From NCBI GenBank assembly GCA_037133755.1, contig JBAXNN010000012.1, forward strand, positions 1-64,000: a DNA stretch of 64,000 bases, in the 5' to 3' direction. The translations under genes and the position numbers were made by a program. The stretch comes from F1-60-MAGs149 sp037133755 (GTDB taxonomy: Bacteria > Actinomycetota > Thermoleophilia > Gaiellales > F1-60-MAGs149). The notes beneath the pieces were generated by a model. That model did no database searches, was not told where the DNA came from, and saw nothing but the letters and a program-made list of their open reading frames with translations. Positions 54,100 through 64,000 of this stretch are shown here, one piece after another. Numbering within the stretch: the stretch's first letter is position 1; the number at the start of each line of letters is the position of its first letter.

Positions 54100-55443
54100 G
54101 TGTCGACGCTGACGATCATCGAGATCTCGGTGATCGTCGTGATCATCGCTTGGAACGCCTTCTTTGTCTCGGCCGAGTTCGCGTTCGTTGCCGTGCGTCG
54201 CACGCGCATCGACGAGCTCGTCGAGGAGGGCTCGGCGTCTGCCAAGCGCGTCCGCCACCTGATCGACGATCCCGCACGCTTCATCTCGGCCTTCCAAGTC
54301 GCGATCACGCTGTCCTCGCTGGCCCTCGGCGCCGTCGGCGAGCCGGCCGTCTCGCGCGTGTTCGAGAGCGTGCTCGGTAACTGGGGCCTGCTCGGCGACA
54401 GCGCCACGGTCGTGATCAGCGTGATCCTCGCCTTCGCGATCATCACCGCCTTGCACGTCGTGCTCGGGGAGATCGTGCCGAAGACGCTCACGCTGTCGCG
54501 CGCCGAGGCCGTTGCCTTGCGCGTCGCCTTCCCCGTGCAGATCTTCATGTGGGTGTTCTGGCCGTTCATCTGGGTGCTGCGCGGCATGAGCGAGGCGCTG
54601 ATCCGCCTGCTCGGGCTCGAGACGCCGTCGGAGATGCGGCTGGTGCACTCGGAGGAGGAGCTGAAGATGCTGATCTCCGCCTCGCATGAGGAGGGCGTCC
54701 TCGAGGAGTCCGAGGAACAGCTGCTGCACAAGGTCTTCGACTTCGCCGAGACGGAGGTCAAGCAGGTGATGGTGCCGCGTCCCGATGTGGTTGGCATGCC
54801 GGCGGACCTCAGTGCGACCGAGGCGATCACGCGCGCCCTCGCCGCGCCGTACACGCGATATCCCGTGTACCGCGAGACGATGGATGACCTCATCGGTGTC
54901 GTGCACGTGCGCAATCTCTTCGCGGCGCAGATGGACGAGGCGGGGGAGACCCTGGTCGAGACCTGTGCGCGCCCGGTCCCGATCGTGCCGGAGACGAAGA
55001 AGCTCGACGAGCTCCTGGCCGACTTCCGCCGGACGAAGACGCACATGGCGATCGTCGTCGACGAGTACGGCTCGACGAGCGGCATCGTCACGCTCGAGGA
55101 CCTGCTCGAGGAGATCGTCGGCGAGATCAACGACGAGTTCGACCTCCCCGACCGCGAGGTTGTGCGCCTGGCGCCGGATCGCGTGCGGCTGGAGGCCTCG
55201 TACGGGATCGAGGATTTCAACGAGCGGTTTGACGGTGGCCTGCCCGATGAGGACTACACCTCGGTCGGCGGGTTTCTGTTCGGCGAGCTTGGGCGCCCCG
55301 CGCGTCCCGGCGACGTCGTTACGCACAAGGGCTTTCGCTTCACGGTGCGGGAAGTGGATGGCGCACGCATCCGCGTCGTCGATGTGGAGCTCAAGCCCGC
55401 GCCGCACGATGATGCTGCGGCGGGCGACGACCGCCCGGAGTAA
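54100..55443 (+). CDS. CorC/HlyC-family membrane protein (CNNM, CBS pair)
   Basis: The 447-residue protein has the DUF21/CNNM transmembrane domain (about residues 1-190, starting LTIIEISVIVVIIAWNAFFVSAEFA), then a CBS-domain pair with PYTRYPVYRETMDDLIGVVHVRNLF, and the CorC_HlyC C-terminal domain with VVDEYGSTSGIVTLEDLLEEIVGEINDEFD. These proteins are linked to Mg2+ efflux and ion homeostasis. The GTG at 54100 is preceded by a CCGGTCAT/ATGACCGG dyad (54054-54078) that may modulate translation. Confidence 0.9.
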   Translation: MSTLTIIEISVIVVIIAWNAFFVSAEFAFVAVRRTRIDELVEEGSASAKRVRHLIDDPARFISAFQVAITLSSLALGAVGEPAVSRVFESVLGNWGLLGDSATVVISVILAFAIITALHVVLGEIVPKTLTLSRAEAVALRVAFPVQIFMWVFWPFIWVLRGMSEALIRLLGLETPSEMRLVHSEEELKMLISASHEEGVLEESEEQLLHKVFDFAETEVKQVMVPRPDVVGMPADLSATEAITRALAAPYTRYPVYRETMDDLIGVVHVRNLFAAQMDEAGETLVETCARPVPIVPETKKLDELLADFRRTKTHMAIVVDEYGSTSGIVTLEDLLEEIVGEINDEFDLPDREVVRLAPDRVRLEASYGIEDFNERFDGGLPDEDYTSVGGFLFGELGRPARPGDVVTHKGFRFTVREVDGARIRVVDVELKPAPHDDAAAGDDRPE

Positions 55444-55553
55444 GTGCCCGGCGCGGCGGCCGAGCCGAGTGGCTCGCGTAAATCCTCTACTCGGCGTGGG
55501 TCATATCTCGATACGACAACCGCGTCACATCGTGGTACAACTTGCGTGTCGTG

Positions 55554-55582
55554 TTGACTCATACCGAGGTGGTATGGGATAA
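55554..55582 (+). promoter_or_regulatory. Promoter of the ABC importer operon with internal dyad
   Basis: TTGACT (55554-55559) and GGATAA (55577-55582) are 17 bases apart. The spacer is exactly CATACC-GAGGT-GGTATG, a perfect dyad, so a regulator could block the promoter directly. A 40-base leader carries a TCTCCG/CGGAGA hairpin and a GAGGAGGG ribosome-binding site. Confidence 0.55.
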
Positions 55583-55636
55583 CCACGGAGTCTCCGCCTC
55601 CGCGGAGATGCATCGAGACCTGAGGAGGGAACTCGT

Positions 55637-57349
55637 ATGACCGATTTCAAGGAACTGGATCCGCTTCGCCGCGAGGCGAACGCACCCCAGCTCGATCTGG
55701 TCGAGTCGTTCGCCCAGGGGAAGATCAACCGCCGCCACTTCATCCAGCGCGGCACGGTTCTTGGTCTCTCCCTTGCGTCGATCAGCGCGATCATCGCCGC
55801 GTGCGGTGGCTCGAGCAGCTCGGACACCGGTGGCGCAACGGACACCGGCATTGGTGGCGGCGACGTCGCGACGACGGCCGCCGTCAAGCAGGGTGGCGGC
55901 ATCAAGCTGACCATGTCGCTTCCGGGCTCGGAAGGCGTCAACCCGATCACCATGATCGACCTCGTCACCTACAACGTCTGCGCCCAGGTCTTTGAGTACC
56001 TGGTCCGCTCGGCGTCCGACCTTTCCATCCAGCCGCAGCTGGCCACCGAGTGGTCCGGCAGCGACGACGGCCTCGAGTGGACCTTCAAGCTCCGCGAGGG
56101 CGTCAAGTGGCAGGACGGCTCGGCCTTCACGTCGGCTGACGTCGTCTCGACGATGGACAAGCTGATCGAGGCCGGCAACTCGGCCCTGACCGGCACGCTC
56201 TCCAAGGGCGGCACGACGGCCACCGACGACCTCACCGTCGTCTTCAAGCTCGACAAGCCCAACGGCCACTTCCCGTACCTGGTCTCCTCCGACAACACGC
56301 AGTCGCAGATCACGCCGGTCGCGTGGACCGTCAAGGACAACCTCAAGCCGGGTGTCGGCGGTACGGGTCCGTGGAAGCTCGACAGCCTCGACGTCAAGAC
56401 GGGCGCCAAGTACTCCCGCAACGACAGCTGGTGGGGTGGCACGACGCCGCTCGACACCGTCGAGTTCATCTTCATCGAGGACACCGCTGCGCAGGTCGCC
56501 GCGGTCGCCAGCGGTGAGGCCGATGGCTGCACGACGATCACGGCCGATCAGGGCGCAGTGCTCCTGAACGACCCGAACATGAACATCGTGGAGCTCAAGT
56601 CCGCCGCGCATCGCCAGCTCTGGATGCGCTGCGACAAGGGTGCCGTCATGGATCCCAAGGTCCGCCAGGCAATCGCGTGGACGATGGACCGCCAGAAGAT
56701 GATCGACAAGGCCCTCGGTGGCCATGGCACGGTCGCCAACGACCAGGTCATCTTCTCGCTGTACCCGTACTTCGATGAGGCTGCTGCCGAGCAGCGCACG
56801 CAGGACATCGACAAGGCGAAGGCGCTCCTCAAGGAGGCCGGTGCCGAGGGTCTGACCATCGAGCTGCCGTACATCAAGGCGATCGACATGACCGCTATGG
56901 CTGTTCTTGCCGCTGACGGCATGAAGCAGGCTGGCATCAACGTCAAGCTGGTCGGTTCCGACTACGGCACGTTCTACGGCAAGTACTGGTGCCCGGCCGA
57001 GCCGGCCAAGCCGCCGTGCTCCGGCGCCTCGGACGCCGGTATCGTCGACTACGGTCATCGCGGTACGCCGGACGTGTACCTCAACGCCGCGCTCGCCACG
57101 GACGGCGTGTGGAACTCGTCGCAGTACGCCGACAAGGCGTTCGACGACGCGTTCGCCGCGTGGTCCGCAGCCGTCTCGGTTGAGGATCAGAAGTCGACGG
57201 CTGCTGCTGTCGAGAAGAACCTCTGGGACAACGTCCCGGTTGGCATCCCGTACACGATCAACACGCTTGGTGCGTTCAACAACAAGTACCAGGGCATCGT
57301 GACCACGGCGATGGGCTTCGCGTTCCTCGAGGGCGCATCGCAGGCCTAG
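55637..57349 (+). CDS. ABC transporter substrate-binding lipoprotein, family 5
   Basis: The 570-residue protein carries a Tat-type signal (NRRHFIQRGTVLG, residues 31-43) followed by a lipobox ending IIAAC at Cys56, so it is a Tat-exported lipoprotein. The mature part has the family 5 pattern of peptide, nickel and oligosaccharide binders: WTFKLREGVKWQDGSAFTSADV and LALSGL-type C-lobe segments with AIDMTAMAVLAADGMKQAGINVKL. It hands solute to the permeases below. The ATG follows GAGGAGGG. It is the first gene of the operon and probably its most expressed one. Confidence 0.93.
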   Translation: MTDFKELDPLRREANAPQLDLVESFAQGKINRRHFIQRGTVLGLSLASISAIIAACGGSSSSDTGGATDTGIGGGDVATTAAVKQGGGIKLTMSLPGSEGVNPITMIDLVTYNVCAQVFEYLVRSASDLSIQPQLATEWSGSDDGLEWTFKLREGVKWQDGSAFTSADVVSTMDKLIEAGNSALTGTLSKGGTTATDDLTVVFKLDKPNGHFPYLVSSDNTQSQITPVAWTVKDNLKPGVGGTGPWKLDSLDVKTGAKYSRNDSWWGGTTPLDTVEFIFIEDTAAQVAAVASGEADGCTTITADQGAVLLNDPNMNIVELKSAAHRQLWMRCDKGAVMDPKVRQAIAWTMDRQKMIDKALGGHGTVANDQVIFSLYPYFDEAAAEQRTQDIDKAKALLKEAGAEGLTIELPYIKAIDMTAMAVLAADGMKQAGINVKLVGSDYGTFYGKYWCPAEPAKPPCSGASDAGIVDYGHRGTPDVYLNAALATDGVWNSSQYADKAFDDAFAAWSAAVSVEDQKSTAAAVEKNLWDNVPVGIPYTINTLGAFNNKYQGIVTTAMGFAFLEGASQA

Positions 57350-57364
57350 TCCAGAACGGAAATC

Positions 57365-57411
57365 GGGGCCGGGGTCTCCGTCGCATTCGCGGCGGGGCCC
57401 CGGCCCTTTCC
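57365..57411 (+). terminator. Hairpin between the binding-protein and permease genes
   Basis: GGGCCGGGG (57366-57374) pairs with CCCCGGCCC (57398-57406) and TTTCC follows. It probably lowers read-through so that the binding protein is made in excess over the permeases. Confidence 0.6.
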
Positions 57412-57435
57412 GCCTCTTAGGTCCCTTCTCTCACT

Positions 57436-58386
57436 ATGCTCGTCTTTCTGATCCGCCGCATCGCACTCGCGATCGTCACGCTGTTTCTGCTGACGATCAT
57501 CGTGTTCGCGTTGTCGAACGTCTTGCCCGGCAACGTCGGCCGCCAGATCCTCGGCCCGTTCGCGCCGCAGGAGTCGGTTGACGAGCTGAACCATCGGCTC
57601 GGCACGGATCAGCCGCTCTACAAGCAGTACCTCAACCAGATGAGCAACTACGCCCACGGCGACCTGGGCGAGTCCTACAAGACCCGCGAGTCGGTCACCC
57701 ACGTGATCGGCACGACATTCCTCAACTCGGCCAAGCTGGCCTTCCTCGCCTTGCTCGTCACCGTCCCGCTCGCGATCCTCGCGGGCGTGTGGGCCGCGCT
57801 GAGACGCGGCTCTCTGATCGATCGCATCATCGTCACGGTGAGCCTCGCCGGCTCCTCGCTGCCCGAGTTCGTGACGGCATCGTTCCTACTCGTCATCTTC
57901 GCTGTGCAGCTGGCCTGGTTCCCGACGCTGGCCAGCACCAACGACGCCACGAGTCCGCTCGACCAGCTGTGGCGGCTCGTGCTGCCGATCTCGGCGCTCG
58001 TGATCGTCTACTTCGGCTACATCGCTCGCATGGCACGCGCCGGCGTGATCACCGCGATGGAAGCCGACTACACGCGCACCGCCTTCATGAAGGGCCTGCC
58101 GCGCGGCGTCGTCATTCGCCGCCACGTCCTGCGCAACGCGCTGCTGCCGACCATCTCCGTCGTCGCGACGCAGACCGGCTACCTGTTTGGCGGCCTGCTC
58201 GCCGTCGAGCTGATCTTCAACTACAACGGCCTCGGTCGTGAGCTCGTCCGCGCTGCCACCAGCAAGGACCTGCCGGTGCTGTCGGCCGGCGTGCTCGTGA
58301 TCGGCGTCGTGTACATGGTCGCCACGCTGCTTGGCGACATCCTGATCTCGATCCTCAATCCGCGCGTTCGCCTCGGAGACCAGTAA
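57436..58386 (+). CDS. dppB: ABC permease, DppB/OppB type
   Basis: The 316-residue membrane protein has six helices. It starts LVFLIRRIALAIVTLFLLTI, the usual DppB opening, and carries the EAA-type loop ADYTRTAFMKGLPRGVVIRRHVLRNALLPTISV (EAA motif with G). The extracytoplasmic loop NVLPGNVGRQILGPFAP is typical. It pairs with the next permease. No ribosome-binding site is obvious before its ATG at 57436. Confidence 0.92.
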   Translation: MLVFLIRRIALAIVTLFLLTIIVFALSNVLPGNVGRQILGPFAPQESVDELNHRLGTDQPLYKQYLNQMSNYAHGDLGESYKTRESVTHVIGTTFLNSAKLAFLALLVTVPLAILAGVWAALRRGSLIDRIIVTVSLAGSSLPEFVTASFLLVIFAVQLAWFPTLASTNDATSPLDQLWRLVLPISALVIVYFGYIARMARAGVITAMEADYTRTAFMKGLPRGVVIRRHVLRNALLPTISVVATQTGYLFGGLLAVELIFNYNGLGRELVRAATSKDLPVLSAGVLVIGVVYMVATLLGDILISILNPRVRLGDQ

Positions 58387-59314
58387 TGGGTGTCATCGAA
58401 GACGAGATTCCCGCGGTCCCGCCGCTGCCGAGCGAGAAGCTCGCGTCCTCTTCGGAGAAGAAGAAGGCACGCAACGAGAAGATCCGCCTGTTCTTCAAGA
58501 GCCCGTCGGCGATCATCGGTCTGGTCATCATCGGCATCTGGGTGATCTGCGCGATCGGCGGCAACGCGATTGCGCCGAACGATCCGCTCGCTCCCGACGG
58601 CATGAGCCACACCCCGCCTGGCGTTGACGGGTACCTGCTGGGTACCGATCAGCTTGGTCGCGACGTGCTGTCGCGCATCATGGTCGGCGCGCGCGACGTG
58701 CTGATCGCCGCACCGCTCGCCGCCGTGCTCGGCGTGGCGCTCGGCTCGCTGCTTGGCCTGCTGATGGGCTACTACCGCGGTGTGCTCGACGACATCCTCG
58801 GCCGCATCATCGAGGCCTTCCTCGTGCTGCCGCTCACGCTTGTCGGCCTCCTCGCGCTGTCGGCCGCGCCAAGTTGGTCGATCATCCCCGGCGTCGAACC
58901 AAGTACGCAGACGGTGATCATCGTCGTGGGTCTGCTCTTCACACCGATTGTGGCGCGCACCGTGCGCGCCGCTGTGCTGTCCGAGCGCGAGAACGACTAC
59001 GTGCAAGCCGCCAAGCTCCGCGGCGAGAACGGGCTCTACATCATGACCCGCGAGATCCTGCCGAACGTGACGAGCCCGATCATCGTCGAGTTCACCGTGC
59101 GCATCGGCTACGCCATCTTCGCGATCGCCACCCTGTCGTTCCTCGGTGTGGGCATCCAAGAGCCGACGCCGGACTGGGGTCTGATGATCGCGCAGGAGTA
59201 CCGCCTCGTGATCGGCGGCTACTGGTGGACGACCGTCTTCCCGGCGATGGCCATCGCCAGCCTCGTGATTGCCGTCAACCTGATCGCCGATCGCCTGCAG
59301 GAGGTGATGGAGCT

Positions 59315-59318
<4 letters not shown>
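58386..59318 (+). CDS. dppC: ABC permease, DppC/OppC type
   Basis: The 310-residue protein has an N-terminal cytoplasmic tail, six helices, the DppC opening motif (PSAIIGLVIIGIWVICAIGG), the sequence LLGTDQLGRDVLSRIMVGAR typical of the family, and the EAA loop NDYVQAAKLRGENGLYIMTREILPNV. It overlaps dppB by one base (TAATG) and the ATPase gene by four bases. Confidence 0.92.
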
Positions 59319-61336
<2,018 letters not shown>

Positions 61337-61364
61337 TCCGCACGCGGCCCCAAAGGACCCTGGT

Positions 61365-62474
61365 ATGAAGATCCGCGCTGCTGTGCTGTCCGCGTTCGAC
61401 GAGCCGCTCGAGGTGCAGGAACTCGATCTCGCCGAGCCGGGCCCGCGCGAGGCGCTGATCCGACTGGCCTGGAGCGGCGTCTGCCATTCCGATCAGAACG
61501 CGATGAGTGGCAAGGCGCCCACGCCGATGCCGGCGGTGCTCGGGCACGAGGGTGCCGGCGTCGTCGAGGCGGTCGGTCCTGGTTCGCGGCTGGAAGTCGG
61601 CCAGCGGGTTGCGCTCTCCTGGGCGCCGGCCTGTGGTCGTTGTGAGGAGTGCAATCGCGGCCTGCGCCACATGTGCGGTGCCGCCTGGCCGGCGATGGGC
61701 GCCGGTGGGCTGATGGACAGCACGTCGCGTCTGTCGCGCAACGGGGAGACGGTCTACCACTACTCGTTTCTCTCGACGTTCGCCGACGCGTGCGTGGTAC
61801 CCGACGACTCCTGCGTGGTGATCGCAGACGACGCGCCGCTCGACGTGGCTTCGATCGTCGGCTGTGCCGTCACGACGGGCATTGGCGCTGTCTGGAACAC
61901 GGGCGACGTGCGCCCGGGCGATCGCGTCGCCGTGCTCGGCTGCGGCGGTGTCGGCCTCTCCGCGGTGATGGGCGCGCGCGCCGCCGGGGCTGAGTGTGTG
62001 ATCGCCGTCGATCTCTCCGACCAGAAGCTTGCCGACGCGATCGATTGTGGTGCCACCCACGCGGTGCAGTGGCAAGGCGATGCCGAGTCGACGGCCGACG
62101 CGGTGCGGGCGATTGTCGGCAGCGGCGTGGACTGCGCCGTTGAGGCGACGGGGCGACCCGAGGTCGCGACGGCTGCGTTTCTGAGCACCCGTGCGCGTGG
62201 TGCCGCGGTCTTGATCGGCATTCCGCATGCCGACGCTGTCGTCGAGTTTCCGGCTCTGTCCATCCCGCGCATGGAGCGCCGCGTGCTCGGCTCGATCTAC
62301 GGCTCCTCGTACCCGCCGCAGGTGTTCCCGCAGATCCTCGCTCTGCACCGTCAGGGACGCCTCCCGCTCGAGAAGCTGATCAGCCACCGGCTGCCGCTCG
62401 ATCAGGTCAACGAGGCGTTCGAGCTGATGGCACAGGGCAGTGCGCGGCGCGTGCTGCTCGACCTCCGCGGCTAG
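61365..62474 (+). CDS. Zinc-dependent alcohol dehydrogenase (MDR family)
   Basis: The 369-residue enzyme has the catalytic zinc region (SGVCHSDQNAMSG, GHEGAGVVEAVG), the structural zinc set of four Cys in CGRCEECNRGLRHMC, and the coenzyme motif VAVLGCGGVGLSAVMGAR. It oxidises an alcohol with NAD(P). The ATG at 61365 follows the ATPase stop by 28 bases, so it belongs to the importer operon and may act on the imported compound or on its product. Confidence 0.9.
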   Translation: MKIRAAVLSAFDEPLEVQELDLAEPGPREALIRLAWSGVCHSDQNAMSGKAPTPMPAVLGHEGAGVVEAVGPGSRLEVGQRVALSWAPACGRCEECNRGLRHMCGAAWPAMGAGGLMDSTSRLSRNGETVYHYSFLSTFADACVVPDDSCVVIADDAPLDVASIVGCAVTTGIGAVWNTGDVRPGDRVAVLGCGGVGLSAVMGARAAGAECVIAVDLSDQKLADAIDCGATHAVQWQGDAESTADAVRAIVGSGVDCAVEATGRPEVATAAFLSTRARGAAVLIGIPHADAVVEFPALSIPRMERRVLGSIYGSSYPPQVFPQILALHRQGRLPLEKLISHRLPLDQVNEAFELMAQGSARRVLLDLRG

Positions 62475-62477
62475 ACT
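62472..62477 (+). promoter_or_regulatory. Possible internal -10 box of the dehydratase gene
   Basis: TAGACT, whose first three bases are the dehydrogenase stop, lies seven bases before the GTG at 62485. It may give the last gene its own leaderless transcript. Confidence 0.3.
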
Positions 62478-62484
62478 GCCCGGC

Positions 62485-63594
62485 GTGAAGATCGCCTCGC
62501 TCGAGATCCGCCGGTTCCGCTTTCTGTGGGGGACGCCTACGACGATGTCGTGGGATCCGTCGCCCCGCACGTATCAGGATGCGGAGGTGCTGATCGTCAC
62601 GGCCGATGATGGCACCGTCGGCATTGGCGGTGGTGACAACCTGCCAGACCTCAAGCTGCTCGAGCGTCATCTGCTCGGGCTCGACCCGCGTCGGCTCGAG
62701 GTGATTCACCGCATCTGCGAGACCGTCGATTTCCACGGCGGCCGACCGTGGATCGCAGAGACCGCCTGTGCCGACTTGGCCGCGCGTGCCGCCGGCGAGC
62801 CGCTGTGGCGCTTTCTCGGCGGCCGCAACGAGAGCCTGCTGGCCTACGCGTCGACCGGCGAGGTCGTCGATCCCGTGGAGCGCGCCGAGCGTGCGATGCA
62901 CTTGCGGATGGCGGGGATCAAGGCCGTCAAGTTGCGCCTGCCGATCAGCGACTGGCGCCAGTCGGCGGTCGTCGTCGAGAAGGTGCGCGAGGCCATTGGG
63001 GCCGACATGGAGATCATGGTCGACGCCAACTATGGCTGGCGTATGCCGGGCGATACGCGCCTCGGCTGGGACGTTGCCGAGGCGGTCCAGGCGGCACGCG
63101 CGTTCGAGCGCATGGGCGTCTACTGGCTCGAGGAGCCACTCCCGACCGGCGACGTGACGGGCTATGCCGAGTTGCGCTCGAAGACGGCACTGCGGATTGC
63201 GGGCGGCGAGATGGTTCGCCAGGCCCATGAGGCGCGCGACCTGCTGGTACGGGGTGGGGTGGACGTGATCCAGCCCGATGCCGTGCTGTCGGGTGGTGTC
63301 ACCGGGTCGCGACGCATCGCCGACCTTGCGGCGCTGCTCGGGCGGCAGTGGTCGCCGCATATGTGGACCAATGGTCTGGGCTTTCTCACCAACCTGCACG
63401 TCGCGTTGGCGTACTCGACCTGTCCGTTCGTCGAGATGCCGTTCGACCCGCCGGGTTGGGGTCCCGATCGCCGCGACTGGCTGCTGCCGGCGCCGATCTT
63501 CGCGGCAGAAGACGGCACGATCCGGCCGCCGGAAGGCCCTGGACTCGGCATTCCGACCGATCTCAGCTGGCTCGACGCGTACCGGCGGGACTAG
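62485..63594 (+). CDS. Enolase-superfamily (mandelate racemase-type) enzyme
   Basis: The 369-residue protein has the MR N-terminal cap and TIM barrel. Metal ligands are visible as Asp in MVDANYGWRM, Glu in WLEEPLPTGDV and Glu in IAGGEMVRQ. The acid/base Lys lies in GIKAVKLRLP (a KxR-type pattern), and QPDAVLSGGVTG with SPHMWTNGLG supplies the Asp-His dyad. This set is used by sugar-acid dehydratases. Its place after the importer and dehydrogenase suggests a catabolic pathway for an imported polyol or sugar acid. Confidence 0.85.
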   Translation: MKIASLEIRRFRFLWGTPTTMSWDPSPRTYQDAEVLIVTADDGTVGIGGGDNLPDLKLLERHLLGLDPRRLEVIHRICETVDFHGGRPWIAETACADLAARAAGEPLWRFLGGRNESLLAYASTGEVVDPVERAERAMHLRMAGIKAVKLRLPISDWRQSAVVVEKVREAIGADMEIMVDANYGWRMPGDTRLGWDVAEAVQAARAFERMGVYWLEEPLPTGDVTGYAELRSKTALRIAGGEMVRQAHEARDLLVRGGVDVIQPDAVLSGGVTGSRRIADLAALLGRQWSPHMWTNGLGFLTNLHVALAYSTCPFVEMPFDPPGWGPDRRDWLLPAPIFAAEDGTIRPPEGPGLGIPTDLSWLDAYRRD

Positions 63595-64000
63595 CCCGCC
63601 CAGGCGGCGACGTCGATCGCCGGCAGCTGGCTGAGACCCCCGGGGCGCTCGAGCAGCTCGCGTAGCGCAGCAGGGCGAAAGGTCGCGGGGAGGTTGTCTG
63701 CTGCGATCCAGGTGGCCTCGGCGAGATAGGCGTCGCCCGAATCTGCGCTGATCTCGGCCTCGCCCGCCGTGATCCGGCCGCGGAAGATAACCTCGACCGC
63801 TCCCGCCGAGGGGCCGTCGACGATCAGAATGGCGCCCTCCGTGACGACGGCGACACCGACCTCCTCGCGCAGTTCGCGCACGGCAGCGTCGATCAGTGTC
63901 TCGCCGTCATCGACATTGCCGCCCGGCAGGCACCAGAATGGCTCCTGATCAGGCTTGGCGTGGAGGACGCAGAGAATGCGGCCGTCCTGCTCGATGGCGA
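63591..64000 (-). CDS. Nudix hydrolase, 5' end beyond the window
   Basis: The visible 136 residues carry a full Nudix box, GNVDDGETLIDAAVRELREE followed by VGV, which binds Mg2+ and cleaves NDP-X substrates. LPGG just before it and the C-terminal SQLPAIDVAAWAG are also present. The start codon is off the right edge. It converges on the dehydratase gene with a four-base overlap. Confidence 0.8.
   Translation of the reverse strand, partial: AIEQDGRILCVLHAKPDQEPFWCLPGGNVDDGETLIDAAVRELREEVGVAVVTEGAILIVDGPSAGAVEVIFRGRITAGEAEISADSGDAYLAEATWIAADNLPATFRPAALRELLERPGGLSQLPAIDVAAWAG

Overview
The window is GC-rich DNA, densely packed with genes on both strands, and looks like an actinobacterium, probably a deep-branching class such as Thermoleophilia (inference; no rRNA is present). 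Three things support this. Many genes have a TAnnnT -10 box only 6-9 bases before the start codon, the leaderless arrangement common in Actinomycetota. CarD is present. The order disA-carD-ispD-(PHP)-ispF ... gltX-cysS-rlmB-sigH keeps the skeleton of the disA-to-sigH block known from Gram-positive genomes. The window is chromosomal housekeeping sequence with no phage, IS element, CRISPR array or classical defence island.

Region 1 (1-13.1 kb) holds a frameshifted ZIP-family transporter, a stand-alone 5'-3' exonuclease divergent from the c-di-AMP synthase disA, carD, the MEP-pathway genes ispD and ispF, a LemA/HtpX membrane pair, a short MutY, a Phd/PIN toxin-antitoxin pair, and gltX-cysS-rlmB-sigH. 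The sigH-like gene is preceded by an AT-richer leader with a terminator hairpin.

Region 2 (13-26.3 kb) holds a TSUP exporter, a glycerophosphodiesterase, tRNA-Thr(UGU) with a tail-attached HNH endonuclease gene that lacks a normal start codon, a glycosyltransferase, an aldo/keto reductase, selD, secG, a HAD phosphatase, aconitase, a chromate-transporter homologue, a MATE exporter and a thioredoxin-fold protein.

Region 3 (26.4-31.7 kb) is a tandem array of three large paralogous secreted lipoproteins of unknown function. Region 4 (31.7-46.7 kb) holds a type IIA topoisomerase pair, class II fumarase, an aquaporin, lgt (which modifies lipoproteins such as those in region 3), an MFS exporter, an unrecognised secreted protein, a flavin amine oxidase, a Nei/Fpg glycosylase, an aldose epimerase and a class III aminotransferase.

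Region 5 (47-64 kb) holds a large Lhr-type helicase, a DadA/SoxB-like oxidase, a TPR protein, a CorC/HlyC membrane protein, a five-component ABC importer of the peptide/nickel class encoded by four genes (the two ATPases are fused), followed by a zinc alcohol dehydrogenase and an enolase-superfamily dehydratase, and finally a Nudix gene cut by the window end.

The most unusual material is non-coding. The three convergent intergenic gaps longer than 100 bp (5.4, 19.8 and 46.8 kb) all contain long inverted repeats. They include a family of GGryCCGGryCC double palindromes (three tandem copies at 37 bp spacing) and a pair of ~62-nt hairpins downstream of two convergent genes, with compensatory changes in two stems and a GAAA loop, which look like a structured 3'-end RNA motif.
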